Below are positions 40,301 through 46,532 of a DNA stretch of 64,000 bases, piece by piece (the first letter of the stretch is position 1; every line of letters begins with the position of its first letter). The notes under the pieces were generated by a model, which did not search any database, was not told where the DNA came from, and worked only from the letters and a program-made list of their open reading frames with translations. Source of the DNA: Anagrus nilaparvatae (Eukaryota > Arthropoda > Insecta > Hymenoptera > Mymaridae). The stretch covers positions 2,296,501-2,360,500 of the forward strand of contig JAKSXM010000231.1 in NCBI GenBank assembly GCA_022575985.1. The letters are read 5' to 3'. Both the position numbers and the translations under genes were made by a program.

Positions 40301-43300
40301 TTGATATTAAAATTGTTGAATATTTTTAACCTCACAGCCACCATTTTTTAAAGTTACATAAAATCTCTAGGAAACTTTAAAAAAACGTTTGCGTTGTAAA
40401 ATTTGGCGAGAAAGCCGAATTTTTGGTCAGATTTTGAACGCTGAGTGTCATAATTCAAATTTGAATTCTTTAGGTCTACGTTTAAATACAAACTGCCAAA
40501 AAAGTTTCCAACTATAACAAAATTTTTGTGTCAGAGAATTTCTCCGAAAATCATGTATTTCACAGAAAACCTATAACCGGTTTGTCTAAACACAACCAAA
40601 ATGCATGGAGCATGTTTACAGCTAAGTAATAAACCTGGTTATTCCAAGTCCCAAAATCGAAATTGATCTAAGTCCCCAAACCTTAATTATTCTAAATCCA
40701 AAAATTGAAATTATTGTAAGTCCCGTTTGACCCCCCCTTAATTTTCAAGTTCTTGAGGTACCCCCTCCCTATAAACATGCTCTATGTTAAAAAGATTAAC
40801 TAATTAGGAGAGGTGATGATTTTCGGAACGCCAATTTATAGTTGAAAAAACATACTCGAAACCCTCAGCTTTGCTGAATAGACCTAGAGCAATATAAGGC
40901 TCAATTTTATTTTTAAGATAGGGTTTCATAGACTCAATTAGAGCAAAACACTAAAAATTTTTCTCATTTATTTGCTCTAAGGGTCTATAAACCGAATACC
41001 TATCGCTAAATATGATCAATTTTCATGTTGCTGCTAAAATTGCAGTTTTCAATAAAAATAGATTTTATAGGTCTCAAAAATTTTTGCACATCGCATTTTC
41101 AAGCATCCAAAAAATTTTATAATTTTTTTTAAAAAACTGAAACTTTTAAAACAATTTTAAGACCTATAACCTATTGAGTCCGACCCTTCCCCACTCTAAA
41201 GAAATTTTTATCGTTCTCTCATTGGCAGATTTAAATTCCGGACCTAAAGTTACAGAAATTTCCGTTAACAGCGCTAATTTTTAACTTCTGTCATTGGTGC
41301 CGGACCTAAATTTAAACAAGGAGTGGGGAAGGGTCAGACTCAATAGGAGCCCCATTCAGTAAAACTGAGGGTATCGGAAAAGTTATTTCAAACGAAAAAA
41401 CTGATCCTAATCAATATACTACAAATTGATGTTCTGTGTGTCGTGACTGAAAATGGGGAAATTTTAAAATTTAAATCTGCCTTTTATAGCAAATTGAATT
41501 TCAATATGCATCAAAAGATGGTAAAAAAAAAATCTTTAAATTCGCAAAATGAATAAATTTTAGCAATAAAAATTATTTGCTTATGAATTCAGAAATTCAA
41601 AATTCCATACAAAATTAACCCCCAAGAAGAACCATCTCTGTAGCGCGTATGCAAAACAGAGTAAATTAGTAACTCGTTCTATATCGCACATGGTACTAAA
41701 AAAAGGTAAATTAAATTAATAAAAGAAAAGATAAAAAATAAAAAAAATTAGTTAATGTCCATATAATAAAATGTAATAACAATATGTTTAGGAACAAGGA
41801 AATGCAGTAGATAATTGCTCCCGCAGAAGCTTCGAGTTAGTCGTTGGTTATGTGTATACCGGTCGACCTTGAATAAAAAGATCGTTTCGTTTCTTTCATT
41901 TCTTTATTTTTTTTTGCATTTATAAACGTCGGAGGATAATGCACTTGCTGTTATAGAAATATGTGTAACAATGCGTGGGCGATCTGCTGTATCAGGATTT
42001 GTTATCAAAAATAATTTACATACAAAATATGAATAAAAAAAAATTTTCTTCCCTACAATATCCAAATATGTAGATAATTAATTAAAAGATAAGAAAGATT
42101 TTTTTCCTGCATTTTATGAATGAATGCATAAGAAGAAAATTAATTTAGGCTTCGAGAGTTACAATAATAGCGAATTCCAAGCCACCGACCACCGACTAAG
42201 CACACGTCTCGGTGCACTTGGAGAATGAATTTATTTCTTATTTAATGAGAGAATATTAACATTCTCTTATTTATTTCAATTTTTTTTTTTTTTATTGCGA
42301 GCATTTAGATTTATTTTAATCTTGGAAATTATTCGAATGAAACGTAGTTACTTTTTTTTCCAGAAAATAATTGCGATGAGAATATTTCTAGATTATTATG
42401 TAATTTTTTGGACAAAAAGTAAGAGTCCGAAAGTAAAAGTTTTTATGATTATTTCTTTGAGAATAAAATTTTAGAATTATTATTTTTAATGCTAATTATC
42501 AATGCAAATATTGTAAAATAACAATAATAATAAAAGTGTTAAATTTGTTAGTAATTGGCACACTAATATAAGTCTTTGAACATTTTTATTATTTGACGTC
42601 AGTGTTATGCAAGAAAAAGCTTTTACATCTCGCCATATAAATTTTTATTGGCTTTTTTGTTCAGATTTTTGTTTTTTAATGAATTTTATGATATTCGATT
42701 TCATAATTTTATGTTAGTCATGGGATTATTCTTCAAGTTCTTTGTGCTAGAAATTGTCAGTTGCTAAAATTAAACTGACTAATCTTGATTTTTATTTGCT
42801 TAAAAATTTAAATACTCTAGAAAGCGATATTTTAAAACTCATCATTTTTGACAACAAATAAGACACTTTAAATCAACTGCAAAATTTTGTCTTTAGAGCA
42901 ATAAGCTTCAAAATTTTGAACGATATTATTTTTTTATTAGGCAAAAGGATTAATTTTTCCATTTAGGGATCTGAAAATTGGTGTAAAAAGAACTTTATAT
43001 TGAAAAAAGATTGTTTTAGAAAATAAAATTTGTAGATAGTTTAAATTAAACCAAGCTAGCATGGAATCACTAACACATAGTTTCACAAAAAAAACTAAAA
43101 ACAGGTAATTTGCAAAAAATATTTTAATGATTCACATCTTCTCTATAATCATAATCCAAAATTTTATTACTAATTAATGAAAAATTTCTTGAATCATATC
43201 AAAAAAATAAAATAAATCGATAAATTTAAAAAAAAATTTAACTTTTAAATCCTACTAAAAATCATAAAAATGCAAAATATTAGCATGCATAACAAAAAAT

Positions 43301-46300
43301 TACGCAATCAACAAAAAAAACAAAAAAATTACATACTCCTGAAAAATAATAATAGTAAGATTTATAAAAGCATAATTCATTTTTAAAATCCTTGGTAAAA
43401 AAAGAAATAATTAAAGAATAACAAAATATTGTGTATATTATTAACTTATCATTACAGTTGACCTTTAAAAAGAAATAAAGTGAAGTAAAAAAAATTCTCC
43501 GTCGGATAATTCTGAAAAATCATAAAAAAAAGTACGTTAAATGCCGACAAAATAAAAAAATCATCTCCTAGAAATCTCCTCCTTTTAATAAAAAAAAGGG
43601 TAGAGAGAAAAATTCTATTAGTAATACAGCGAGAGTGTGTCCTTCACGGTGGAAAAGTCACGGAATGGTATCGAAGGGCAGACGTTGTATTGCATGACTG
43701 TGCTCCTGAAATAACAATTTTTTTTTGTAATATCATGGATTATTTAATTTTTCTAAAACAAATTACAAATTGTTAGAAAGCTTAGTAAACGAATCCTTGT
43801 GTGAAGTCAATTTCGATAATGGGAAATTGACGTTAAACCTTACGTAACGTGTTATTGAACTTGAGTATAATCTTTTATATTATTTATATAACGAGTGAAA
43901 AATTTTTCTTATCTCTCTCTCTCTCTCTTCGTGTATGATAAGAAATTTAATATCCTTATTATGTATTATTATTATTTATGTACTGACCTTATTTTACGAA
44001 GCTAAAATTTATACCCACAACAACTGCTATTTTATTTATAGCTAAATAATTTTATCGCTGTAAAACTAATTTTATGACTTTTATGATTCTGATGACGATA
44101 AGTAAATCGTTGGCAAATTCTAACAAGGCTTTTTTCATGGATTTCAAAATTCAAGGTGATTTACTTTTTAAAAATTTCATTCATTTTGAAATTTCCGGGT
44201 AGAATTAAAAAAGTAATATTAACAAAACAAGGATTTAATTGCAATAACAAACTATACAATTTAAATGCTAATGAATATTGTCTCTAAAAAATGATTTCAG
44301 TCGAGCGTGTGATTTAGAGTACGTACCGAATGTATGTTAACTTGTAGAAGTGAAAAAGCTTATTTAAAATTTACAATATCTTATGAAAAATATGCCATAA
44401 TAATCTTTAGTTGCCTTAAGAGTTATGCTGGCTTACTTTTGTATGTAATAACTGTGTACATTAGCCTGGCAGTTATTTGGATTTTTTTCTGATATTACAT
44501 TGAAATTTAGACTCGAACAGGTGCGTGCAAAACCAAGTTGACAATTTCAGAAAGTTCGTTATGTAATATTACAGGGACACAGATTTAAAGGCAGATCGAG
44601 CTTTTTTTTATGAATGGAGTTGTGGAGCCCCAAGACTATCAGAAACCCAAAAAGAATCAAAGTCCAGGCTAATGTAGAGCCCCGGCCATAAAAATCTGCA
44701 TTTATAATATTACAAGACTTTAAGTATGATTTTCTGTCAACAATTTATCAAAAAAAAAAAAGGTAAAAGAAAGAAGAATAACCCTTTTTGTATTTATTTT
44801 TCATATCCTACCTACATATTATTCTAAAAATAAAAATTGGGCTTGGATGTGTGTGTATGTGTGTGGGCAATGCAATAACAGCTTTATACGTATAAAAAAG
44901 TTAAAAAATATGCAAGAAAGATAGAAAGGCTCCTTTAGTTCGATTTGGCTTGTCATTAAAAAGAAAGAAGGTAGAAACACATAACTTGGACATACGGGCG
45001 TCCTTGAAACGTAGCAAGGAATCATCCTGTGAGCTAAGTCACTGGCCTCTTAGAACCGAGACCGAGGGAGTCGACCTCGGATCAAATCTCCTTTTTCTTA
45101 TATTATATTCTCTTATTATTTTATTATTATTATTATTATTATCACTTCTCTTTTTATAATATGAGAGAAGAGAGAAGAGAGAAGAGGCCCACGCGAGAAG
45201 AAAAAAAGAAGAGAAAAAAGGGCCGGAGCGCGTATTATTTATCGTATCTAGGGAAGAAGGTAAAAAAATCTGATTATTTAATAAATATAAGGCGCCAAGT
45301 ATTTAATATTCATTATATCTTATCGATTTTTATGTAACAATTATAATTATTATATATTTAATTATATAGGACGTTTTTTTCTAGATTAAAAATTATAGGA
45401 GTTGACGGTTCATTTATATTTCCAGTTTTTATATCAACAAGATTTCATCCTCAAATTAGATTCCTGTGCGTGAGACTTAAATAATTATTTATTTACATGT
45501 TAGACACGATTTATTAAAGACTTGATTATCGACAATTATTATGTTTTATAATATTGCTAAATTATTACCTGTTTCCTGAACGTCTTCTTTGCTCTAAATT
45601 GATTTCACACATAGAATGCCTTCTTCTCTCGTGTTTGCTTCTTCTCGATTGATTACTGTTTGTCTGCTGTTGGTGACGATATTGTTGCGGTTGCTGGACT
45701 TTTTGGACCGTACGCTCTCTTGGTAAACTGCAGTACAAATTTTGAGAACTCGCTCGCTGGTTCTGACGGTAATGCTGGTTGTTGTTGTAATTGTAGTTTA
45801 TTTTTGTTAGGTCCATGGATTTCGATGACAAATGCTCTCTTATCCATCTTCCGAATTTACCACTGCTGTTGGTTGTCGATGCATCCAAAGTTTTATCGAT
45901 CGATTTACTGTAATAAAAATATTCTTTGCATATTATTGGTGAAAGGTACTCGACAAAATAATAACAAAATTCATTTTTCAGAAAGTACTTATGGACACAA
46001 TCGTGGGGTTTCTTATATGCTTGGGAAAAATTTTTGTTTTTTAATAAATTTAATACCGAAGCTTTACATATTTTTGTATTCTAAATTTTAATTACCGATT
46101 GTCCTAAAAACCCATAATATTATGATAAAAAAACTTGTTTTCTCAATTTAAAAGGCTGCTAAAGTGAGATGGAAATAAAAACAAAAAAAAGATATAATAT
46201 TTTTTGTTTTTTTTTTTGCTTTCATCATTTCACTGGATGCTCCGTTTACCGATTTTGCTTGGGTACCTTTCTTACGGTACTGTTACAAAAATAATTTTGC

Positions 46301-46532
46301 AAATGAAAAACTCGCTTTATAAATCCCCCTTCCAGTATAAAAAAAAATCTCAAAAGGATACACGCCTGTTCCTTTTTTAATATACTTTGAGATCTTACTG
46401 ACCTTGACAAGGTCACATAAATTTCTGGCCACTGCCGCATTATGTCGCCACTAATCGATCTTTTATTTCTGAGTGTAGAATAAACCGAAACTTCCTGATT
46501 TTGAGATCTCAATTTTTTATGGTACCTTTCCG
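263..46532 (-). CDS. Shroom: Shroom gene model, five exons, both ends missing
   Basis: Join of five minus-strand exons: about 46532-46403, 45907-45569, 4841-4617, 2504-1413 and 1334-263, giving about 950 codons. Junction codons close cleanly: AG+T, AG+G, GG+T and AG+G. Introns are 495, 40727, 2112 and 78 bp, all phase 2. The protein is low-complexity, rich in Ser, Pro and Gln, with islands that I recognise from memory as Shroom-like: SPPPTPPVRDASS, KSWTDHTNYPKEK, RHHSESVLYLD, SVAERINELEKQ and YLDPEKRMRVSDPTLK. Shroom proteins bind F-actin through ASD1 and Rho kinase through the C-terminal ASD2, and drive apical actomyosin contraction in epithelia. ASD2 would be encoded left of position 1. No PDZ domain is visible, and the true N-terminus is not identified. 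The family call is strong; exon 1 and isoforms are open. Confidence 0.8.
1335..1412 (-). other. Shroom intron D-E, 78 bp
   Basis: A short intron with donor CTAG|GTAAAT and a T-rich acceptor ending in CAG. It interrupts codon AG|G (Arg) in phase 2, giving QPISR joined to IPPASP. Its small size and clean frame make the two flanking exons certain neighbours. Confidence 0.88.
1413..2504 (-). CDS. Shroom: Shroom exon D, ASD1-like region
   Basis: The acceptor is TATCTTGCAG just above 2504; the donor is AG|GTAAAT at 1413/1412. The exon is 1092 bp (364 codons), flanked by phase-2 introns. Near the start it encodes SERDASSPPPTPPVRDASS and HEKYPSWP, then a His/Gln-rich run, then KSWTDHTNYPKEK and IPAKLSWPN. 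The middle holds repeated WHGSMSDVS/HHGSMSDVS-like segments in a Ser-rich context, and it ends with RVQTPQRHHSESVLYLDRER. I assign this part to the actin-binding ASD1-like region of Shroom from memory of the family, with no alignment run. Open frames on the opposite strand (1686-1910, 1943-2260, 2270-2470) are shadows. Confidence 0.88.
2505..4616 (-). other. Shroom intron C-D, 2.1 kb, AT-rich
   Basis: A phase-2 intron between the 225-bp exon and the large exon D. It holds poly-T runs and a short TTTC microsatellite (about 2736-2753). I see no conserved reading frame, RNA gene or mobile-element end in it. The donor GG|GTTTGT at its start is weak. Confidence 0.6.
4617..4841 (-). CDS. Shroom: Shroom exon C, 225-bp symmetric exon with internal ATG
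   Basis: The acceptor is TTTTAATTTCAG just above 4841, with a good pyrimidine tract. The donor is GG|GTTTGT at 4617/4616, weak but the one that keeps phase. The exon has 75 codons, beginning RIPDGGQIAHKK and then MTELQPVPVGYCGQDEQ, and it continues with a Asn/Ser/Tyr-rich tail ending YKNDSG. The first base completes AG|G with the upstream exon and the last two complete GG|T with exon D. Both flanking introns are phase 2, so the exon can be skipped in frame. The ATG at 4804 could start a short isoform if a promoter lies in the long intron. I see no known domain. Confidence 0.72.
5214..5237. repeat. (CA)n microsatellite
   Basis: About 12 CA units, near the left end of the long intron. The surrounding block 5240-15550 is AT-rich with poly-A/T runs, and I see no gene, RNA or transposon end in it. 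Confidence 0.9.
5240..15550. other. Intronic stretch with no supported feature
   Basis: About 10 kb of AT-rich intron. The open frames here are short, AT-driven and end in poly-Lys, Phe or Asn stretches. I checked both strands for TIR pairs, pol III boxes and splice-bounded conserved frames and saw none that I would defend. Confidence 0.5.
15554..15585 (-). ncRNA. Degenerate hammerhead-ribozyme-like motif (Penelope-type)
   Basis: On the minus strand the order is TAATGA, then a 4-bp stem AAGC/GCTT with a TTGA loop, then GAAAC followed at once by GTC and GAAATAAATAAA. Minimal hammerhead ribozymes in Penelope-like retroelement terminal repeats have the order CTGATGA, stem II, GAAAC, GTC. Here the first core box is altered (GTAATGA in place of CTGATGA), so cleavage activity is unlikely. 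I see no Penelope reverse transcriptase nearby, so this is at most a short 5'-truncated insertion. Confidence 0.45.
15590..17200. other. Intronic stretch, possible remains of the Penelope-like insertion, otherwise empty
   Basis: AT-rich sequence with no open frame of note and no recognisable transposon ends. The only structure next to it is the hammerhead-like motif at its left edge. Confidence 0.4.
17204..17434. mobile_element. MITE, TATTAGVCTGG family, copy 1 (diverged)
   Basis: Starts TA-TATTAGACTGG at 17204 and ends with the diverged inverse GGCCTGATATA near 17434, about 230 bp, non-coding. The left end is clear; the right end is decayed, so its exact border is uncertain. Confidence 0.45.
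18250..18441. mobile_element. MITE, TATTAGVCTGG family, copy 2
   Basis: About 192 bp. The left end is TA-TATTAGACTGAACTTTG; the right end, inverted, reads TA-TATTAGAGAGGACGAAG. The TA at each border would be the target duplication, as in Tc1/mariner-derived MITEs. Confidence 0.6.
18445..19985. other. Intronic stretch, TTA microsatellite only
   Basis: AT-rich intron. The only clear structure is an ATT/TTA trinucleotide run at about 19720-19743. I see no gene. Confidence 0.5.
19989..20030. mobile_element. Orphan terminus of the CACTGTAAAAAG MITE family
   Basis: The sequence resembles the right end of the complete element that begins 9 bp later: TTTTGTAAAT, then GTTACTTTTAACAGTG. No matching left end is visible upstream, so this is probably a truncated older copy. 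Confidence 0.5.
20039..20469. mobile_element. Palindromic MITE, CACTGTAAAAAG family, copy 1
   Basis: A near-complete palindrome of about 430 bp. It starts TA-CACTGTAAAAAGTAAC and ends with the inverse GTTACTTTTTACAATG-TA. The interior is built from AAATTTGTAAATAT/CGAAAAATT-like words mirrored around the centre. There is no coding potential. TA at both borders points to a Tc1/mariner-type target duplication. Confidence 0.8.
20470..22195. other. Intronic stretch with no supported feature
   Basis: AT-rich. The short minus-strand open frames at 20869-21102 and 21933-22136 lack conserved motifs or splice context. I see nothing else. Confidence 0.5.
22196..22388. mobile_element. MITE, TATTAGVCTGG family, copy 3
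   Basis: About 193 bp. The left end is CA-TATTAGAGTAGCC (TA changed to CA); the right end, inverted, reads TA-TATTAGACCGG. Non-coding. Confidence 0.5.
22390..25290. other. Intronic stretch with no supported feature
   Basis: AT-rich sequence with short CA runs near 23106 and 23925. I see no gene, RNA or clear element ends on either strand. Confidence 0.5.
25291..25905 (+). repeat. 136-bp tandem repeat, five copies
   Basis: The word CTGAGTCCGAATCTG recurs at 25326, 25463, 25598, 25733 and 25871, spacing 135-138 bp. Each unit also has TATATCTGGGGGTTTTTGGG, CAAAATGGCGGCCTC and TTGGCCAATTTTGAAAAAAA in the same order. Units differ by point changes and short indels. Short open frames across it are repeat artefacts. 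Confidence 0.9.
25944..26369. mobile_element. TIR element between the two inverted satellite arms
   Basis: The left arm (about 25944-26010) contains CATTCCCTGGTCATAACTG and TTGTCCATCC. The right arm, inverted (about 26290-26369), contains CATTCACTGGTCATTACTG and TTGTCCATCC. About 425 bp in all, with a non-coding AT-rich centre. Its superfamily is unknown to me. Confidence 0.65.
26370..26920. other. Spacer between satellite arms, one unassigned open frame
   Basis: An open frame at 26368-26655 (plus) reads NNVFQKNFKSPRRDGNIHEIPNDV and on into an AT-driven hydrophobic tail. I do not recognise it. It may be a scrap of a transposon gene or chance. The stretch also holds TCCCTATAAACATG (about 26680), a word shared with 40765 and, inverted, 53725. 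Confidence 0.3.
26921..27385 (-). repeat. 136-bp tandem repeat, three copies in inverted orientation
   Basis: The inverse word CAGATTCGGACTCAG (one variant with CCGACTCAG) occurs near 27028, 27163 and 27331, with inverted CCCAGATATACAT and GAGGCCGCCATTTTG in each unit. A CCCCGAAGAATAGG segment occurs at 26921 and again at about 27223. Together with 25291-25905 this makes a large inverted repeat around a 1-kb spacer. Confidence 0.88.
27708..27746. other. Perfect 11-bp inverted repeat
   Basis: TTAACGTTTAA and its inverse TTAAACGTTAA are separated by a short AT-rich loop. A small hairpin, role unknown. Confidence 0.5.
28985..29060 (-). promoter_or_regulatory. Candidate internal promoter with TATA box
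   Basis: On the minus strand a GC-rich block GCGGCCGCGGG directly precedes TATATAA (29016-29010), unusual in this AT-rich intron. A start about 30 bp downstream (near 28985) would give a transcript running toward exon C with its ATG at 4804. This is inferred from composition and the TATA box only. Confidence 0.3.
29830..29990. promoter_or_regulatory. GC-rich, CpG- and GAGA-rich island
   Basis: The densest GC block in the long intron, with GAGAGAGCGCGCGGG, GGGCGCGGGGGAGGGGC and GAGGGAGAGAAAGAC. GAGA-type sites and CpG clusters often mark insect promoters. It lies about 800 bp upstream (in minus-strand sense) of the TATA-bearing patch. The overlapping open frames 29549-29770 (plus) and 29820-30092 (minus) are not recognised. 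Confidence 0.35.
30160..30770. repeat. 150-bp tandem repeat, four copies, with a C18 run
   Basis: The word AAATGGCCAATTTCACCC, or its variant, recurs with GGCC/GGGT at 30226, 30377, 30527 and 30677, spacing 151, 150 and 150 bp. Each unit also carries TTTAGAACCTGCTAAATG-like and CAGCGACCAAAAAAACCT-like words. The fourth copy is interrupted by 18 consecutive C at 30691-30708. Confidence 0.8.
30771..32230. other. Intronic stretch with no supported feature
   Basis: Unusually, this stretch is less AT-extreme and free of clear TIRs. It may be old transposon sequence. The open frames at 31892-32146 (minus) and 32011-32310 (plus) overlap on opposite strands and look like chance. Confidence 0.4.
32235..32405. 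repeat. GC-rich imperfect hairpin
   Basis: The arms GGAATGCCCCAAATCGCA (about 32315-32332) and inverted TGCGATTTGGGACATTC (about 32366-32382) are separated by 33 bp holding a smaller hairpin CTTCGCTTCGGAAG. Further out, GGCCAGAAA at 32240 faces TTCTGGCC at 32390. Non-coding. It could be a short fold-back element. Confidence 0.6.
32420..32930. repeat. Degenerate tandem repeat
   Basis: The motif TTGGACGTARTACCTAAT recurs in weakening form near 32425, 32551, 32623, 32769 and 32889. It is followed each time by a GGGAGTTCTAGTTT-like word and an A/T-rich segment. Spacing is irregular (72-146 bp). Confidence 0.5.
33015..33470. other. Compositionally distinct block, open on both strands, unassigned
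   Basis: About 450 bp with higher GC than its surroundings. Minus strand: ATG at 33434 to a stop at 33225, 69 residues starting MAQELVSSIVFKRKIEYYEE and containing APRYANRGFLQFPLSQANV. Plus strand: open at 33240-33467 and at 33018-33224. I recognise none of them. Two-strand openness argues against reading either as a gene, but codon composition of the minus frame is less AT-driven than chance frames here. It directly adjoins the tRNA-like sequence. Confidence 0.3.
33508..33602 (-). tRNA. tRNA-like sequence or tRNA pseudogene, Ser/Leu-like head
   Basis: The minus strand starts GCCAGCCGTGGCCGAGTGG, with an A box TGGCCGAGTGG, and ends with a T-arm region containing GGGTTCGAGTCC, a canonical B box. 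A T5 terminator follows about 8 bp downstream. The D arm (GCC/GGC) folds. The anticodon arm does not: CGCGACC pairs with GGTCGTG across a loop holding a second AT hairpin. Three acceptor-stem pairs are mismatched. So it is a pol III unit or pseudogene, or a tRNA-derived SINE head, not a normal tRNA. Confidence 0.55.
33801..34774. mobile_element. Large fold-back element with TTAA borders (piggyBac-like), copy 1
   Basis: A nearly perfect inverted repeat with arms of about 480 bp meeting near 34287. Ends are TTAA-CCCATTAACGCC and its inverse GGCGTTAATGGG-TTAA. piggyBac elements duplicate TTAA and begin with CCY, so superfamily placement is reasonable. Within each arm a module repeats after about 300 bp, with ACCCCTAGAAAAT and ATCATCCCTAAAAG in common, so the element is built of four related modules. 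No transposase. Confidence 0.82.
35015..35621. mobile_element. GGTTCCTCAAA TIR element, copy 1
   Basis: The left end CACTGAGGTTCCTCAAA (about 35011-35027) and the right end GGTTCCTCTTTGAGGAACC (35603-35621) give inverted GGTTCCTCAAA termini. The interior is about 600 bp of AT-rich non-coding sequence. A related pair of ends lies at 63466-63772. Confidence 0.5.
35622..39300. other. Intronic stretch with no supported feature
   Basis: AT-rich intron. The minus-strand open frame 38292-38489 reads VEKADVLDAGADGLFLSCS, but it has no good splice context and no match I recognise. I see nothing else to report. Confidence 0.45.
39309..39549. mobile_element. MITE, CACGCA family with TA borders
   Basis: 241 bp. 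The left end is TA-CACGCATATAAAAAATTAG; the right end, inverted, reads TA-CACGCAAAAAAAAGAATAG. TIRs continue for about 30 bp (TAGTAAATATAACC against TAGTAAAATTAACC). The interior repeats ATTTTTTAGTAAAAATT words. Non-coding, Tc1/mariner-like borders. Confidence 0.7.
40655..40795. repeat. Short-period repeat with AAGTCCC words, dispersed family copy
   Basis: Three to four imperfect units of AAGTCCCAAAATCGAAATT with 30-35 bp spacing, then TTTGACCCCCCCTTAA and CCTCCCTATAAACATG. The same order appears inverted at 53717-53850 and in part at 49440-49560 and 26660-26700. Confidence 0.55.
40842..41385. mobile_element. Fold-back element around 41.1 kb
   Basis: Outer arms: ACCCTCAGCTTTGCTGAAT at about 40860 against the inverse ATTCAGTAAAACTGAGGGT at about 41353. 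Inner arms: TATTGAGTCCGACCC at 41172 against GGGTCAGACTCAATA, ending near 41346. Its interior contains a GCTGCTAAAATTGCAG module that is related to 56315 and 59050. Non-coding. Confidence 0.55.
41400..44455. other. Intronic stretch with no supported feature
   Basis: AT-rich intron with a CT microsatellite at about 43913-43928. I see no gene or clear mobile-element ends. Confidence 0.5.
44457..44676. mobile_element. MITE, TATTAGVCTGG family, copy 4
   Basis: 220 bp. The left end is TA-CATTAGCCTGGCAG; the right end, inverted, reads TA-CATTAGCCTGGACTTTG. The TIR match is close over 13 bp and TA lies at each border. Confidence 0.7.
45020..45096 (+). other. Weak tRNA-like or SINE-head sequence
   Basis: GAGCTAAGTCACTGG (from 45031) resembles a pol III A box. 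CGGATCAAATCTCC (45078-45091) resembles a B box, at roughly tRNA spacing, followed directly by T5. No cloverleaf can be drawn with confidence. A polypurine patch (GAGAAGAGA repeats, 45165-45190) and a TTA microsatellite (45114-45142) follow. Confidence 0.3.
45569..45907 (-). CDS. Shroom: Shroom exon B, 339-bp symmetric exon
   Basis: The acceptor is TTTTTATTACAG just above 45907; the donor is AACAG|GTAATA at 45569/45568. The exon has 113 codons, starting KSIDKTLDASTTNSSGKFG, continuing RWIREHLSSKSMDL, and followed by an Asn/Gln-rich segment and a basic C-terminal part SRRSKHERRRHSMCEINLEQ. No ATG start is needed: the frame is open from the acceptor. Both flanking introns are phase 2, so skipping keeps frame. 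Assignment to Shroom rests on matching strand, phase and composition with the downstream exons, not on a conserved domain, so a separate upstream gene is not excluded. Confidence 0.68.
45908..46402 (-). other. Intron A-B, 495 bp
   Basis: The donor AAG|GTCAGT at 46403/46402 gives phase 2 and fits exon B. A stronger-looking GTAAGA donor 4 bp further would give phase 0 and break the frame. I see no other feature. Confidence 0.55.
46403..46532 (-). CDS. Shroom: Probable Shroom exon A, 5' border uncertain
   Basis: The frame reads RSQNQEVSVYSTLRNKRSI then SGDIMRQWPEIYVTLS and joins exon B in phase (AG|T, Ser). The proposed acceptor, a T-run then GCAAG at 46533, is not a standard CAG, and another AG lies a few bases inside. 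An alternative is that this exon holds the start: the ATG of MRQWPEIYVTLS gives a short first coding piece. No domain is recognised. The exon is about 130 bp if the acceptor is right. Confidence 0.5.

Larger units (their letters stand above)
4842..45568 (-). other. Shroom intron B-C, 40.7 kb, full of DNA-transposon relics
   Basis: The donor AACAG|GTAATA at 45569/45568 and the acceptor above 4841 define a very long phase-2 intron. It contains most of the repeats annotated separately, two GC-rich promoter-like patches and two tRNA-like sequences. No open frame in it is convincing as an exon of this gene. Confidence 0.7.

Noticed and set aside
45660..46091. 143-residue plus-strand frame
   Set aside because: Overlaps exon B on the other strand, and its Leu/Cys-rich N-terminal half is the complement of the CAG-rich exon.
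46396..46403. Stronger GTAAGA donor after exon A
   Set aside because: It would leave phase 0, which does not fit exon B; the GTCAGT donor 4 bp earlier does.
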